Source: an uncultured Clostridia bacterium | GTDB lineage: Bacteria; Bacillota; Clostridia; Christensenellales; Pumilibacteraceae | Direction: 5' to 3' | Length of the DNA: 64,000 nucleotides | Assembly: GCA_947089425.1 (NCBI GenBank) | Contig: CAMUKG010000007.1 | Coordinates: 1 to 64,000 of the forward strand | In this document: in pieces, positions 34,734-43,608 of the stretch | How the letters are laid out: each line of letters opens with the position of its first letter | Position numbering within the stretch: the stretch's first letter is position 1 | Notes under the pieces: generated by a model | The model's input: only the letters and a program-made list of their open reading frames with translations | Database searches by the model: none | What the model was told of the DNA's origin: nothing | Translations under genes and position numbers: made by a program

Positions 34734-35159
34734 ATGAAAAGGTCTCGAAGCTTTAAAGGGCTGGGTGTACGGTGCGCATTGATTTGCGTTATGCTTGCAC
34801 TTATTGCAAGCGGTTCGGTTTTGGGTACAAGAGCGTTTGCCGAAGAAGTTTCAACACGCTCAAACGTGACTGCTCAATGCGAAAGAATGACGAATTCCGA
34901 CGCAATCGAAACTACGGGCAATAGCTTACAAAATTTTCTGGACAAGTTAAGCTCGGGATATTATACTTACAGAGAAACACTTGCGGGAGAAGCGTGGCTC
35001 GAAAGATGCCGTGAGTGCGACGCTAACTTACGCGGACTCATTCCGTCCGCTTTATTGGAACAAGACGGGCAATTTGCTTATGTGGGGAATGAGTATTCTT
35101 TTGCATTGACAAATGGACGAGCCTTGACGGAACACAAAATGCAAACGTGCTTTTTGTAA
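34734..35159 (+). pseudogene. 5' part of frameshifted giant exported protein gene
   Basis: The 141 codons hold a signal peptide (hydrophobic core about residues 12-32, likely cleavage after AFA at 36) and the start of the module shared with the 43609 protein: LSSGYYTYRE, LIPSALL and YVGNEYSFAL here correspond to VKSGYYKSIN, VLPIEIF and YIGKEYLFYA there. The frame stops at TAA 35157, but the homologous protein continues in the frame that is open from 35147, one base back. A one-base loss between about 35100 and 35150 would explain it. A sequencing or assembly error, a true mutation, or slippage at CTTTTTG just before the stop are all possible. GGGAGGG precedes the ATG. Confidence 0.75.
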
Positions 35160-38100
35160 ATAATATATATACTTATGATGAAGCAATAGGCGAAGTTGGG
35201 ATAAAAGTCGAGTGCTTCAAAAGAAGATTCGCAATAAACTTTTATGACGAATATAGACTGTGGCAAGATAAGGGCGAACCTTACGATGTGGATTGGTATC
35301 TGAAAGACGTGAATTTCGGTTGCTACATATCGAACGAGCATGATAAAAATTCGTACGATATCGATTACAGCAAACATACGGACAACGGAATTATAATAAG
35401 GCAAGCGCGTACTAATTACAGCGGAGCTATGCTGTATGACAGTAAATTTAATTTTACGCCGCTTGCCGAATATGCGGCTAAAAAAGTTTTGGGAGACGCC
35501 GTTAAAATGATTCCGGGCTTATCCGAAATATGCGGAGTTTTAAACACGGTAAAAAGCACGTGCGAACTGATATCGAGTTGTATCGTAAATGAATCGTATA
35601 ATATTGCCGTAAATCATGAAAACGGAATTTTTAACGAACAAAGCAAAACTGCACAGATTAACGACCCGCAAATAGAATACTTGTCGAAGTCTGCGGCTAT
35701 ATCGCCCAACGATAGCGAACACTTTTTTATAAGCGATTATGCCGAAGCAAAATTCCTTTTTAACGATACCGACGAAGAGACGCATTGTTTGCTGAGTGCG
35801 GTATATGATATTGTGTGGAAGGATTTCGGTGTGGAAGCTGTTACATTAAATGAAAATTCCGTTGCGGCAGCCGAAAAAGTTTTGTTTGAAACTGTTGAGC
35901 AGGCTTCTGAGGGCGAAAATATCGGATACAATCGAACGGAGAACAGCGAGCAAGTGTGGGAATTTGTCCCGTCATGCAACGGAGAATATAGTATTTCGGT
36001 TCCTCATGGATTTGTGAAATTATTTAATGAAGAAACAAGGAATGAAAAATATTCTGATTCTATATATATTTCAAAGCTAACGCAAGACAAGAGGTATTAT
36101 ATTGCAGTAAGAGGCGTAAGCGCTAAAAATTATACTTTGAATATAAAATTTACGCCGCCGATTCTCAGTGCGGGACTACATAATATTACATTGCAACCGC
36201 AAACCGAAACATATTATACTTTGCATTCGGATTCGCTACAACCGTATAATTTTACCATATCGGGAATAGGAAGCAATAGGTCGGCTTATGCTTGGCAAGG
36301 TGAAAATATCATTTTTGAATTAGACGAGGATACAACATGCGGCTATGTTCTCAACGGAGACGCAATATTGAAGTTAAGCAATTCTTCGCCGATAGAAAAC
36401 AATTTCAGTTTTAGTGTAGAGCCTGCTTGTGAAATGACGTATAACGAAAGCATTAGCACGCATATCGGAAAAAGCAAGTATTTTGTATTCAAACCTAAAT
36501 TCGACGGACAGTATTCATTAAAAATCGAATGTGACATAGCAATAAATTTAAAGCTGACTGATGGTACATTTGAATGGTCTGATTTGCGAGAGGACTGTTC
36601 GGCAAGCGAATCATTTGATTTGCGTGGTGGAACTACTTATTATCTATGCGCTTATTCCGACGTAAATTTTGACGTCGAATTAAAGTGGTCAATGGTTGCC
36701 GATGTTATAAATAGGGGCAAAAATTCGGTGAGCGTTATGCAAGGCAGCGCTAAAACATACATATTACAGCAAACGCCGTTTTCCGCATATTATGATTTGC
36801 AATTCAACGGATTGAATGCGAGCATATTCGATATTGATATGAAGCCTGTCGTTCAGTCGGATAACGGTTTAAGCTTTTATATGGAAGCCGATGGAACATA
36901 TTATCTTGTTTTGCAAGGCGAAACACAGATATATGAAGTGAGCTTTGAGTTAGTTACAACCGAATTGCTTTCGGGACGCTTTGACGAACACGGCGGAGTT
37001 GTAATTGGATTTGTCCCGAAAGTTACGGCTTCGTATACTGTTTCGGAAAATTACGAGTATGTTATTTACAATGAAAATTTGGGAAGCGTGAACGACCAAC
37101 TCGAAGTCGGGAAACAATTTTATATTCATTTAAAAGGAACGCCCCAAGAGAATTATTCGATTGTTGTTAAACCGAACGTTGTTATTTTATCGCATAACAC
37201 GAGCCATAATGTAAAAAATGAATTATACGGGTTGAATATAGACGGACCGCTTTATATTTGCATGTACACAAGCGACGGCAAAGCGGGAAGAGTAACGCTT
37301 TATGACAGTACGCTTTCTAATATAATCATGGAAATAGTAGCCGATAATAAGCAACATGCTGTATCTGCTCCGTCGGGAGTTTATTATTTAAAAGTAGAAA
37401 TACAAAGCGGACTTGTGAACCGACTTGAAATTATGGACGGTAATCCGTCGTCGCAACATACGTTAAATGCAGGCGAGCGTAGTACGGTAATATTAAATAG
37501 TAATGCCCCTACTTACTTTGTATTTAATTGCAATATTACCGATGATTATCGATTGCGTCTTACGTATACAAAAGATATTACTTTTCGTGTGACTGTTGTG
37601 GAACAAGGCTCGAGTTCTATTGAATGCGAATTTTTGGACACAATGGGGAGCACGGAATCGGCGCCTTGTAAGAACTATGGTTTAAAGCTTTTTGCAGGAA
37701 AAACATATATTTTCAGCATATCTTGCGAAAAAGATGATAATGTAGAAGCAAGCATATGGTTTGGAATTCCCGCAAGATTGCAAAAAGTTACTTTATCGGG
37801 AAACGTTATTTATAAAGTCGGCGACGTTCAAACAAAAACAGTTTCCGTAGGATTAGGGCAATCATATAACTTTGCGGGCGAATTTAATAAAAATGCGTCG
37901 GTTAAAACATTCGATTGGTGGATTGTACCGAATCATAGTTTGGAGAATGCCGCAACAAAAACGGGCAACACAATACAATTTAATTCCGATGCAAAATTCG
38001 AAGGAAAAGATTTGGAGATTATCTTTTCAGATGATTATGGCTTTTATACCGTAACATTTAGAATGGAGTTGCCTATTAAAGCCAGGCTTGTAATAAGCGA

Positions 38101-39727
38101 TGACTACATTTTAACGATAAAACTATCGGACAATAACGGTGTTGAGGTTCAAAATTCGGGCAATATAAAGAATACAATATTATATCGCGGTAATGCCGAA
38201 TTGCGAGAGTTCGAAGGCACTACTTGCAATATTGCCGATTTGCTTATTTTTGAAGACACAAATATTCGTGCGCAAGTTACGGTTTCTATAAACGGAGCAC
38301 AATACAAATGTAATACCGCTGAGGTTTTGTATAAAGTAATAAAAACCGATTTTAAAAATTATAATCAAAATAATTACCGCTATATAAACAGACTTGTATT
38401 TGATTTACGCAATCAAACGCGTATAATTGGTGGAGATGTTACATTTGAAGCAAACATAAAGTATTTGTTTATTTTAAGCAATATAGATGTTACTCATGGA
38501 TTGAGTATAACCATTGCTAATGCTGATATGGTTTATGTTCAGGATTTAAAAGTTGCAATTTCTAATGTTTCAATAGGTTCGGATAATGTTTGCATGTACA
38601 CGAAAGGAGAGGTGGTATTCGGTGGTAATACTAATTCAAATGCTGCATTTACAGCAAATAATATTGAACTTAATATAAACGGAACATTCCAAGTCTTGGC
38701 AAGAGCTGATTTGCTTGGCGATGGTACAACGGGAATGGAATGCGGGATTATAAGCGTTCGTGGAAATTCGCTTAATGATATATTTCAAGTACGCGGCGGT
38801 GATGGTGAAAACAGATATGCTTATGGTGGAAGAGGTGGTAACGGCGGTATAGGTTTGTCATGTAGAATGCTAAGTTTAAGTAATTGCAGTTATGAATTTT
38901 ATGGTGGCAACGGTGGTCGTGGTGGTGTTGGAAATAGTGGGCATAGCGGTAACTATAATAATGGGAATACAGGAGTCGGCGGCAACGGAGGTAATGGTGG
39001 CAATGGAGGTAATGGTGCTGCACAGGTGTTTGCTGAAATTTCCATTAGCGGCATTGTGGCGAAAGAACACGGTAGCAAAGGCGGCGACGGTGGCGACGGC
39101 GGTCGTGGTGGCAACGGAGCTGACGGTAACTCTGCGGGAAGCAACGGACAAGACGGAGGACAAGGTGGAAATGGAGGCACGGGTGGTCGCACAGCATATT
39201 ATATTATCATAAATGAGCCTGATTATAGAGTGCGATTGATACATGGGATGCCCGGCTGGGGTGGACAAGGCGGCAATGGCGGCAATGGCGCAAACGGTGC
39301 CGATGATACTTCTGTTAGCGGAAAAGCTACTGCGGGCGGTAATGGCGGCAACGGTGGTTTAGGCGGTTTAGACGGTAGTGGTATAGTACGTGCTCAAAGA
39401 GGTAACGGTGGTAATGGCGGTCATGGCGGAGACGTCGGGTCATACGGTAACGGCAAAAATGGCGGGCACGGCGGAAGCGGACTTTTTGGCGGTAATGGCG
39501 GCAACGGTTCTCGCGGCAGAAAGTTAGGCAAAGACGGCGGCAATGGCGGTAACGGTGGCGACTGTTATGTGTATATCTATAAAGATTATCCCCAAAAGAA
39601 TGTTGAGTACGCAACGGGAAAAGGCGGTAGCGGTGGTGCAAAGGCATCGGGTGGCAAAAACGGAGCTAACGGTAGTGATGGAAATTTATATAAAACAAAT
39701 CACCAAATAAAAGGCGTATTAAATTAA
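35147..39727 (+). CDS. Giant exported protein, main part, with Gly-Asn-rich C-terminal domain
   Basis: The 1526 codons continue the protein begun at 34734 (about 1664 codons if joined). The first 200 residues finish the shared module (SKHTDNGIIIRQARTNYSG, PGLSEICGVLN). Residues about 230-980 form a series of beta domains of about 90-130 residues, with TYYLCAYSD, KSKYFVFKPKFDGQYSLKI and TYYLVLQGE patterns like bacterial pre-peptidase C-terminal or carbohydrate-binding sandwiches. Bases 38790-39690 encode a low-complexity domain of GGNGG, GGxGG and GANG units with a few non-repetitive interruptions. No LPxTG motif, C-terminal membrane segment or surface-layer domain is visible, so the mode of attachment is unknown. 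Codon use is AT-richer than the ribosomal genes. Confidence 0.8.
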   Translation: MLFVNNIYTYDEAIGEVGIKVECFKRRFAINFYDEYRLWQDKGEPYDVDWYLKDVNFGCYISNEHDKNSYDIDYSKHTDNGIIIRQARTNYSGAMLYDSKFNFTPLAEYAAKKVLGDAVKMIPGLSEICGVLNTVKSTCELISSCIVNESYNIAVNHENGIFNEQSKTAQINDPQIEYLSKSAAISPNDSEHFFISDYAEAKFLFNDTDEETHCLLSAVYDIVWKDFGVEAVTLNENSVAAAEKVLFETVEQASEGENIGYNRTENSEQVWEFVPSCNGEYSISVPHGFVKLFNEETRNEKYSDSIYISKLTQDKRYYIAVRGVSAKNYTLNIKFTPPILSAGLHNITLQPQTETYYTLHSDSLQPYNFTISGIGSNRSAYAWQGENIIFELDEDTTCGYVLNGDAILKLSNSSPIENNFSFSVEPACEMTYNESISTHIGKSKYFVFKPKFDGQYSLKIECDIAINLKLTDGTFEWSDLREDCSASESFDLRGGTTYYLCAYSDVNFDVELKWSMVADVINRGKNSVSVMQGSAKTYILQQTPFSAYYDLQFNGLNASIFDIDMKPVVQSDNGLSFYMEADGTYYLVLQGETQIYEVSFELVTTELLSGRFDEHGGVVIGFVPKVTASYTVSENYEYVIYNENLGSVNDQLEVGKQFYIHLKGTPQENYSIVVKPNVVILSHNTSHNVKNELYGLNIDGPLYICMYTSDGKAGRVTLYDSTLSNIIMEIVADNKQHAVSAPSGVYYLKVEIQSGLVNRLEIMDGNPSSQHTLNAGERSTVILNSNAPTYFVFNCNITDDYRLRLTYTKDITFRVTVVEQGSSSIECEFLDTMGSTESAPCKNYGLKLFAGKTYIFSISCEKDDNVEASIWFGIPARLQKVTLSGNVIYKVGDVQTKTVSVGLGQSYNFAGEFNKNASVKTFDWWIVPNHSLENAATKTGNTIQFNSDAKFEGKDLEIIFSDDYGFYTVTFRMELPIKARLVISDDYILTIKLSDNNGVEVQNSGNIKNTILYRGNAELREFEGTTCNIADLLIFEDTNIRAQVTVSINGAQYKCNTAEVLYKVIKTDFKNYNQNNYRYINRLVFDLRNQTRIIGGDVTFEANIKYLFILSNIDVTHGLSITIANADMVYVQDLKVAISNVSIGSDNVCMYTKGEVVFGGNTNSNAAFTANNIELNINGTFQVLARADLLGDGTTGMECGIISVRGNSLNDIFQVRGGDGENRYAYGGRGGNGGIGLSCRMLSLSNCSYEFYGGNGGRGGVGNSGHSGNYNNGNTGVGGNGGNGGNGGNGAAQVFAEISISGIVAKEHGSKGGDGGDGGRGGNGADGNSAGSNGQDGGQGGNGGTGGRTAYYIIINEPDYRVRLIHGMPGWGGQGGNGGNGANGADDTSVSGKATAGGNGGNGGLGGLDGSGIVRAQRGNGGNGGHGGDVGSYGNGKNGGHGGSGLFGGNGGNGSRGRKLGKDGGNGGNGGDCYVYIYKDYPQKNVEYATGKGGSGGAKASGGKNGANGSDGNLYKTNHQIKGVLN
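38794..39700 (+). repeat. Glycine-asparagine repeat region (polyglycine-helix type)
   Basis: The coding sequence is dominated by GGNGG, GGRGG and GGDGG triplets (for example VGGNGGNGGNGGNGAA and KGGDGGDGGRGGNGADGN), with period-3 glycines and degenerate GGT/GGC/GGA codons at the DNA level. It codes the C-terminal domain of the giant exported protein. It is not a CRISPR array, because it has no constant spacer length. Confidence 0.85.
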
Positions 39728-39739
39728 ATAGAAAACCGC

Positions 39740-39775
39740 AAAAAACCGATGCGAATAATTTAGCGTCGGTTTTTT
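39740..39775 (+). terminator. Rho-independent terminator after the giant exported protein
   Basis: AAAAAACCGATGC pairs with GCGTCGGTTTTTT around GAATAATTTA, with a U-run ending in TTTTTT. Confidence 0.85.
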
Positions 39776-39834
39776 CTCTTTTGCGTTGTTTTTGTTGCTT
39801 TATTTTGAGAATTTTATTATAATAGTATTTACGG

Positions 39835-39924
39835 GTGCGCAAAGACAGAGCGGTTAAAGTTGCGTGCCCGTATTGCGGCAATAAAAGAGCCGTTTGCTAT
39901 GAAAGAAAACGGTTTTCGCGTTAA
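39835..39924 (+). CDS. Possible small zinc-knuckle peptide (29 codons)
   Basis: A short frame starting at GTG reads (M)RKDRAVKVACPYCGNKRAVC... and ends SR. CPYCG and a third cysteine suggest a zinc-ribbon half. TATAAT is present at 39818-39823 just upstream, but there is no good ribosome site and the peptide is very short, so it may be chance. It ends before the gltX ribosome site. Confidence 0.25.
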   Translation: MRKDRAVKVACPYCGNKRAVCYERKRFSR

Positions 39925-39966
39925 GCGGAATTTGTTTGTATGCACGGGAGGTTAACACTCGATATT

Positions 39967-41385
39967 ATGGTTAGAACAAGATTCGCACCCAGCCCTACTG
40001 GATTTTTGCATGTGGGGGGCTTGCGCACGGCGCTTTATGCCTATTTGTACGCCAAAAAAGCGGGCGGCAAATTTATACTCAGAATAGAAGACACCGACTT
40101 GGAACGCACCGTGCCGGGAGCGGTGGAGCTCATTTACCGTACTTTGCGCGAAACGGGTCTCAAATACGACGAGGGTCCCGACGTGGGCGGGGAATACGGA
40201 CCGTATATTCAAACCCAACGCAAACAAATATACCTCGACTATGCGCAAAAGCTAATAGAGAGCGGCGACGCATATTATTGTTTTTGCACCAAAGAGAGGC
40301 TCGAACAGCTTCATAAAAACGGCGCTACAAAATACGACAAGCACTGTTTGCATATACCGCGCGAAGAAGCCGAAAAACGTATAGCGGCGGGCGAGAAATA
40401 TGTTATTCGCCAAAATATTCCCGCCGAAGGGGTTTCGAGCTATGTCGACCTCGTGTTCGGCGAAATAAAGGTTGACTATAACGACCTCGAAGACAATGTG
40501 CTCATAAAATCTGACGGCTATCCCACGTATAACTTTGCTAACGTAATCGACGACCACCTCATGGGTATTACGCATGTAATTCGCGGAACAGAATATCTTT
40601 CGTCTACGCCCAAATATAATTTGTTGTACGACGCGCTCGGGTTTGAGCGTCCGCAATACATTCATTTGCAGCCCATAATGCGCGACGCGCATCAAAAGCT
40701 AAGCAAGCGTCACGGCGACGCAAACTACGAAGATTTTATTGCAAAGGGCTTTTTAAAAGACGCGATTGTGAACTACATTGCGCTTCTCGGTTGGAGCCCA
40801 AAAGACAATAGGGAAAAGCTCTCGCTCGAAGAAATGGAACAACTTTTTTCGCTCGACGGCGTGAGTAAGTCGGCGTCCATTTTCGACGAAACCAAAATGC
40901 GTTGGCTCAATTCGCTTTACGTGAAAGAACTTTCCGAAGAGGAGTTTTATAAGCGCGCTTTGCCGTTTTATGCGCCATATAAATACTTGAAAGGGCTCGA
41001 CCTCGAATATTTGAGCACGTTGTTGCATTCTCGCACCGAAGTGTTTACCGACGTGGGCAAACTCACGGCGTTTATAGAGAATTTCGAGAATTTCGACGCC
41101 GAACTTTTTACTAACGCAAAGTGGAAAACGGACGCGGCGCTTGCGAAAAAAATGCTACCCGATTTAATAAAGGTTGTCGAAACCGAATGGGAAAATTTGC
41201 ACGACGCATTAAACGCCTATGCCGAGCGTGCGGGCTTTAAAAAAGGACAGGTTTTGTGGATATTCCGCATAGCTCTCACTAATGCGGCGTCCACTCCGGG
41301 CGGAGCGAGCGAAATGGCGCGACTTTTCGGGAAAGACGAAAGCTTGCGCCGATTGAATTACGCGTTTGGTAGAGTGAACGCATAG
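39967..41385 (+). CDS. gltX: Glutamyl-tRNA synthetase
   Basis: A class I synthetase of 472 residues from the chosen start. RFAPSPTGFLHVGGLRTALY holds the HIGH equivalent (HVGG), and LSKRHGDANYE holds the KMSKS equivalent (KLSKR, about residue 243). In organisms lacking glutaminyl-tRNA synthetase it also charges tRNA-Gln for amidation. Homology places the start at ATG 39967, but GGGAGG at 39946-39951 lies 15 bases upstream, which is unusually far. ATG 39940 in the same frame would add nine residues. ATT at 39964 is another candidate. Confidence 0.95.
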   Translation: MVRTRFAPSPTGFLHVGGLRTALYAYLYAKKAGGKFILRIEDTDLERTVPGAVELIYRTLRETGLKYDEGPDVGGEYGPYIQTQRKQIYLDYAQKLIESGDAYYCFCTKERLEQLHKNGATKYDKHCLHIPREEAEKRIAAGEKYVIRQNIPAEGVSSYVDLVFGEIKVDYNDLEDNVLIKSDGYPTYNFANVIDDHLMGITHVIRGTEYLSSTPKYNLLYDALGFERPQYIHLQPIMRDAHQKLSKRHGDANYEDFIAKGFLKDAIVNYIALLGWSPKDNREKLSLEEMEQLFSLDGVSKSASIFDETKMRWLNSLYVKELSEEEFYKRALPFYAPYKYLKGLDLEYLSTLLHSRTEVFTDVGKLTAFIENFENFDAELFTNAKWKTDAALAKKMLPDLIKVVETEWENLHDALNAYAERAGFKKGQVLWIFRIALTNAASTPGGASEMARLFGKDESLRRLNYAFGRVNA

Positions 41386-41449
41386 CCTAACCGAACGCGG
41401 AAAACGCAAACGCATAAGAACTGTTAAAGAAAAAGGGAGGAACTTAGCG

Positions 41450-42031
41450 GTGCAATATAAAAAAGAAGCGGTAAGAGAAAAAATTTTGGAAGCCGCTCGA
41501 AAAGAATATTTGGAACGCGGGTTTCGCGGCGGAAATATTAGCGCAATCGCGGAGCGAGCGGGCGTGCCCGTAGGGAATTTATACAGATATTTCGACGGCA
41601 AAAACGGAGTGCTTGACGCAATCGTAAAGCCCGCCTACGAAGCTTTGCCCAAGCTTATGGCTGAACTCCAACAGGTTGCCATTCTCGATTCGGTCACTCT
41701 TTCGCAAACCATGCCGCTGTTAAGCAACGGACTTCTCAAATTTTTCGACGCGTTCGGCGACGACATTCTTATTTTAATGGATTGTTGCGACGGGACGCGC
41801 TACGAAGATTTTTTCGACGACATAACGCGCGAAGTATCGGCGGTTATTCGCCACAAACTGTATCCGAACGGCGCCGACGAGCGGGAAACACAGTTTTCGG
41901 ACGTTATAAGCAAAGCGTTTTGCGGCTCGCTGTTCAACATGCTGAGAATGGGGCTAAACCATGAGCAAAAGCAGGAAATGGTTGAAAAACTTTTAAAATT
42001 CTATTTTTACGAAGTAGACAAACGCAAATAA
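41450..42031 (+). CDS. TetR/AcrR family transcriptional regulator
   Basis: A 193-residue repressor starting at GTG after GGGAGGAAC. The N-terminal HTH is VREKILEAARKEYLERGFRGGNISAIAERAGVPVGNLYRYFDGKNGVLDAI (about 8-58), typical of TetR. The helical C-terminal domain would bind a ligand that cannot be predicted. It lies 64 bases after gltX and 36 before dnaA. No palindromic operator stands out nearby, and no transporter gene adjoins it. Confidence 0.92.
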   Translation: MQYKKEAVREKILEAARKEYLERGFRGGNISAIAERAGVPVGNLYRYFDGKNGVLDAIVKPAYEALPKLMAELQQVAILDSVTLSQTMPLLSNGLLKFFDAFGDDILILMDCCDGTRYEDFFDDITREVSAVIRHKLYPNGADERETQFSDVISKAFCGSLFNMLRMGLNHEQKQEMVEKLLKFYFYEVDKRK

Positions 42032-42067
42032 CAAGCGAAAGCGAAACTTGATTTTTCGGAGCGCCTA

Positions 42068-43414
42068 ATGAACAACGCCAAAGAGCTATGGGATAAAATG
42101 CTTACCAACCTTGAAATAGAGGTGAGCGCAGTAAATTTCGACGTGTGGATAAAAACGCTCGAACCGATTAGCATAATAGACGGTCGGCTCGTTCTCATGG
42201 TGCCCACCGAAGGAAGCAGACAGTTTGTTGCCGACAAATTTTCGGAACAGCTAACGAGTTCTATGAAAGAGGCGAACCCTCTAATGACGGGGCTTTTAAT
42301 CATAGGACCGAGCGACGCCGACACCTATCGCACCAAAGAGGAAACCTACGTTATAGAGGAAGAAGAACCGCTCCCCAAAGTGGAAGCCAACGTTATAAAT
42401 CCCAAATACAATTTCGAAAATTTCGTTGTGGGAAAATCAAATCAATTCATGTATGCGGCGGCGCGCGCGGTTGCCGACGAGCCGGGCTCGCGATATAATC
42501 CGCTGTTTATTTACGGCGGCGCGGGGCTCGGCAAAACTCACATTATGCACGCCATAGGCAACAGCGTGCGACTTAGCCATCCGCATTTGAAAGTGCTCTA
42601 TGCGTCGAGCGAAAAGTTTGTGAACGAGTTCATAGAGTCAATTCGCACCACGAAAGGCAAAAGCACCAACTTCCGCGACAAATACCGCAGTGTTGACGTA
42701 CTCATGATAGACGACATTCAGTTTATCGCCGACAAAGCGGGCACGCAGGAAGAAATGTTCCACACGTTCAACGACCTTTATCAAAACAACAAACAAATCA
42801 TTCTAACGAGCGACCGTCCGCCCAAAGAAATTTCGCCGCTCGAAGAACGTTTGCGCTCGCGGTTCGAGTGGGGGCTTATAGCCGACGTTCAGCCGCCCGA
42901 CATAGAGACGAGAATTGCCATTTTGCAAAAAAAGGCGCAAATCGAAAAATACAATATTCCTTTCGAAGTTCTCTCGTTTATGGCTGAAAAAATGTCGAGC
43001 AATATTCGCGACATGGAAAGCCTATTGAACAAAGTAATCTTTTTGAGTAGGCTGTATAATTCTACGCCGAGCATAGAGCTTGTGCAAGAAGCTCTTAAAG
43101 ATTACAGCGACAAGACGGAAGAAAGCGTTTCGGCGGATATTATAATCGACTGCGTTTGCCGCTATTTCAACGTTAGCAAAGACGAACTCGTGGGCAAAAA
43201 GAAAAACAAAGAAATCGTGGAGCCTCGCCAAATCTGCATATATTTAATCACCGACATGCTCGCGTTGCCTCTTGCCACGATAGGCGCAATGTTCGGCGGA
43301 CGCGACCACACCACAATTATGCACGCCCGCGATAAAGTCGCCGAAAAACTGCAAACCAACGCCAAACTAAAAGTATCCGTCTCCGACATTAAAGATATGG
43401 TGCTGAAAAAGTAA
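42068..43414 (+). CDS. dnaA: Chromosomal replication initiator protein DnaA
   Basis: A 448-residue AAA+ initiator. Domain I occupies about residues 1-80. Domain III has Walker A GGAGLGKTH (150-158), Walker B VDVLMIDDIQF (about 212-222) and the ISS region. Domain IV ends with the DnaA-box binding signature FGGRDHTTIMHARDKV (about 418-433). DnaA opens oriC and controls initiation. Usually dnaN follows and DnaA boxes surround the gene. Here neither flank shows clustered TTATCCACA boxes, and a surface-protein gene follows. CTTGATTTTTCGGAG precedes the ATG. Confidence 0.97.
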   Translation: MNNAKELWDKMLTNLEIEVSAVNFDVWIKTLEPISIIDGRLVLMVPTEGSRQFVADKFSEQLTSSMKEANPLMTGLLIIGPSDADTYRTKEETYVIEEEEPLPKVEANVINPKYNFENFVVGKSNQFMYAAARAVADEPGSRYNPLFIYGGAGLGKTHIMHAIGNSVRLSHPHLKVLYASSEKFVNEFIESIRTTKGKSTNFRDKYRSVDVLMIDDIQFIADKAGTQEEMFHTFNDLYQNNKQIILTSDRPPKEISPLEERLRSRFEWGLIADVQPPDIETRIAILQKKAQIEKYNIPFEVLSFMAEKMSSNIRDMESLLNKVIFLSRLYNSTPSIELVQEALKDYSDKTEESVSADIIIDCVCRYFNVSKDELVGKKKNKEIVEPRQICIYLITDMLALPLATIGAMFGGRDHTTIMHARDKVAEKLQTNAKLKVSVSDIKDMVLKK

Positions 43415-43424
43415 AAAAATTGCA

Positions 43425-43454
43425 AAAAACAACGCATTAAACGGCGTTGTTTTT
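43425..43454 (+). terminator. Rho-independent terminator after dnaA
   Basis: AAAAACAACGC pairs with GCGTTGTTTTT around ATTAAACG. Confidence 0.85.
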
Positions 43455-43483
43455 GTGTATTAAATGCTAAAAATATTTAACTA

Positions 43484-43525
43484 TTTTTGGAAAAGGTATT
43501 GACTTTTAAAAAAACGTGATATAAT
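43484..43525 (+). promoter_or_regulatory. Promoter with the shared 18-base box
   Basis: TTTTTGGAAAAGGTATTG at 43484-43501 matches 33841-33858 with one difference. It runs into TTGACT (43499-43504). TATAAT is at 43520-43525. The 15-base gap is short for a sigma-A promoter, so an activator or another sigma factor may be involved. Confidence 0.6.
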
Positions 43526-43608
43526 TGAATTATGAATGTTGCCATACGCAACGGGCTGACTTTTGTTGCTTCAAGTTTGATTTTATCTAAATGCGGGAGG
43601 GATAAAAT

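Noticed and set aside
38794..39700. CRISPR-like array in the GGN region
   Set aside because: The repeats are period-3 glycine codons of a protein, with no constant repeat-spacer unit and no cas genes nearby.
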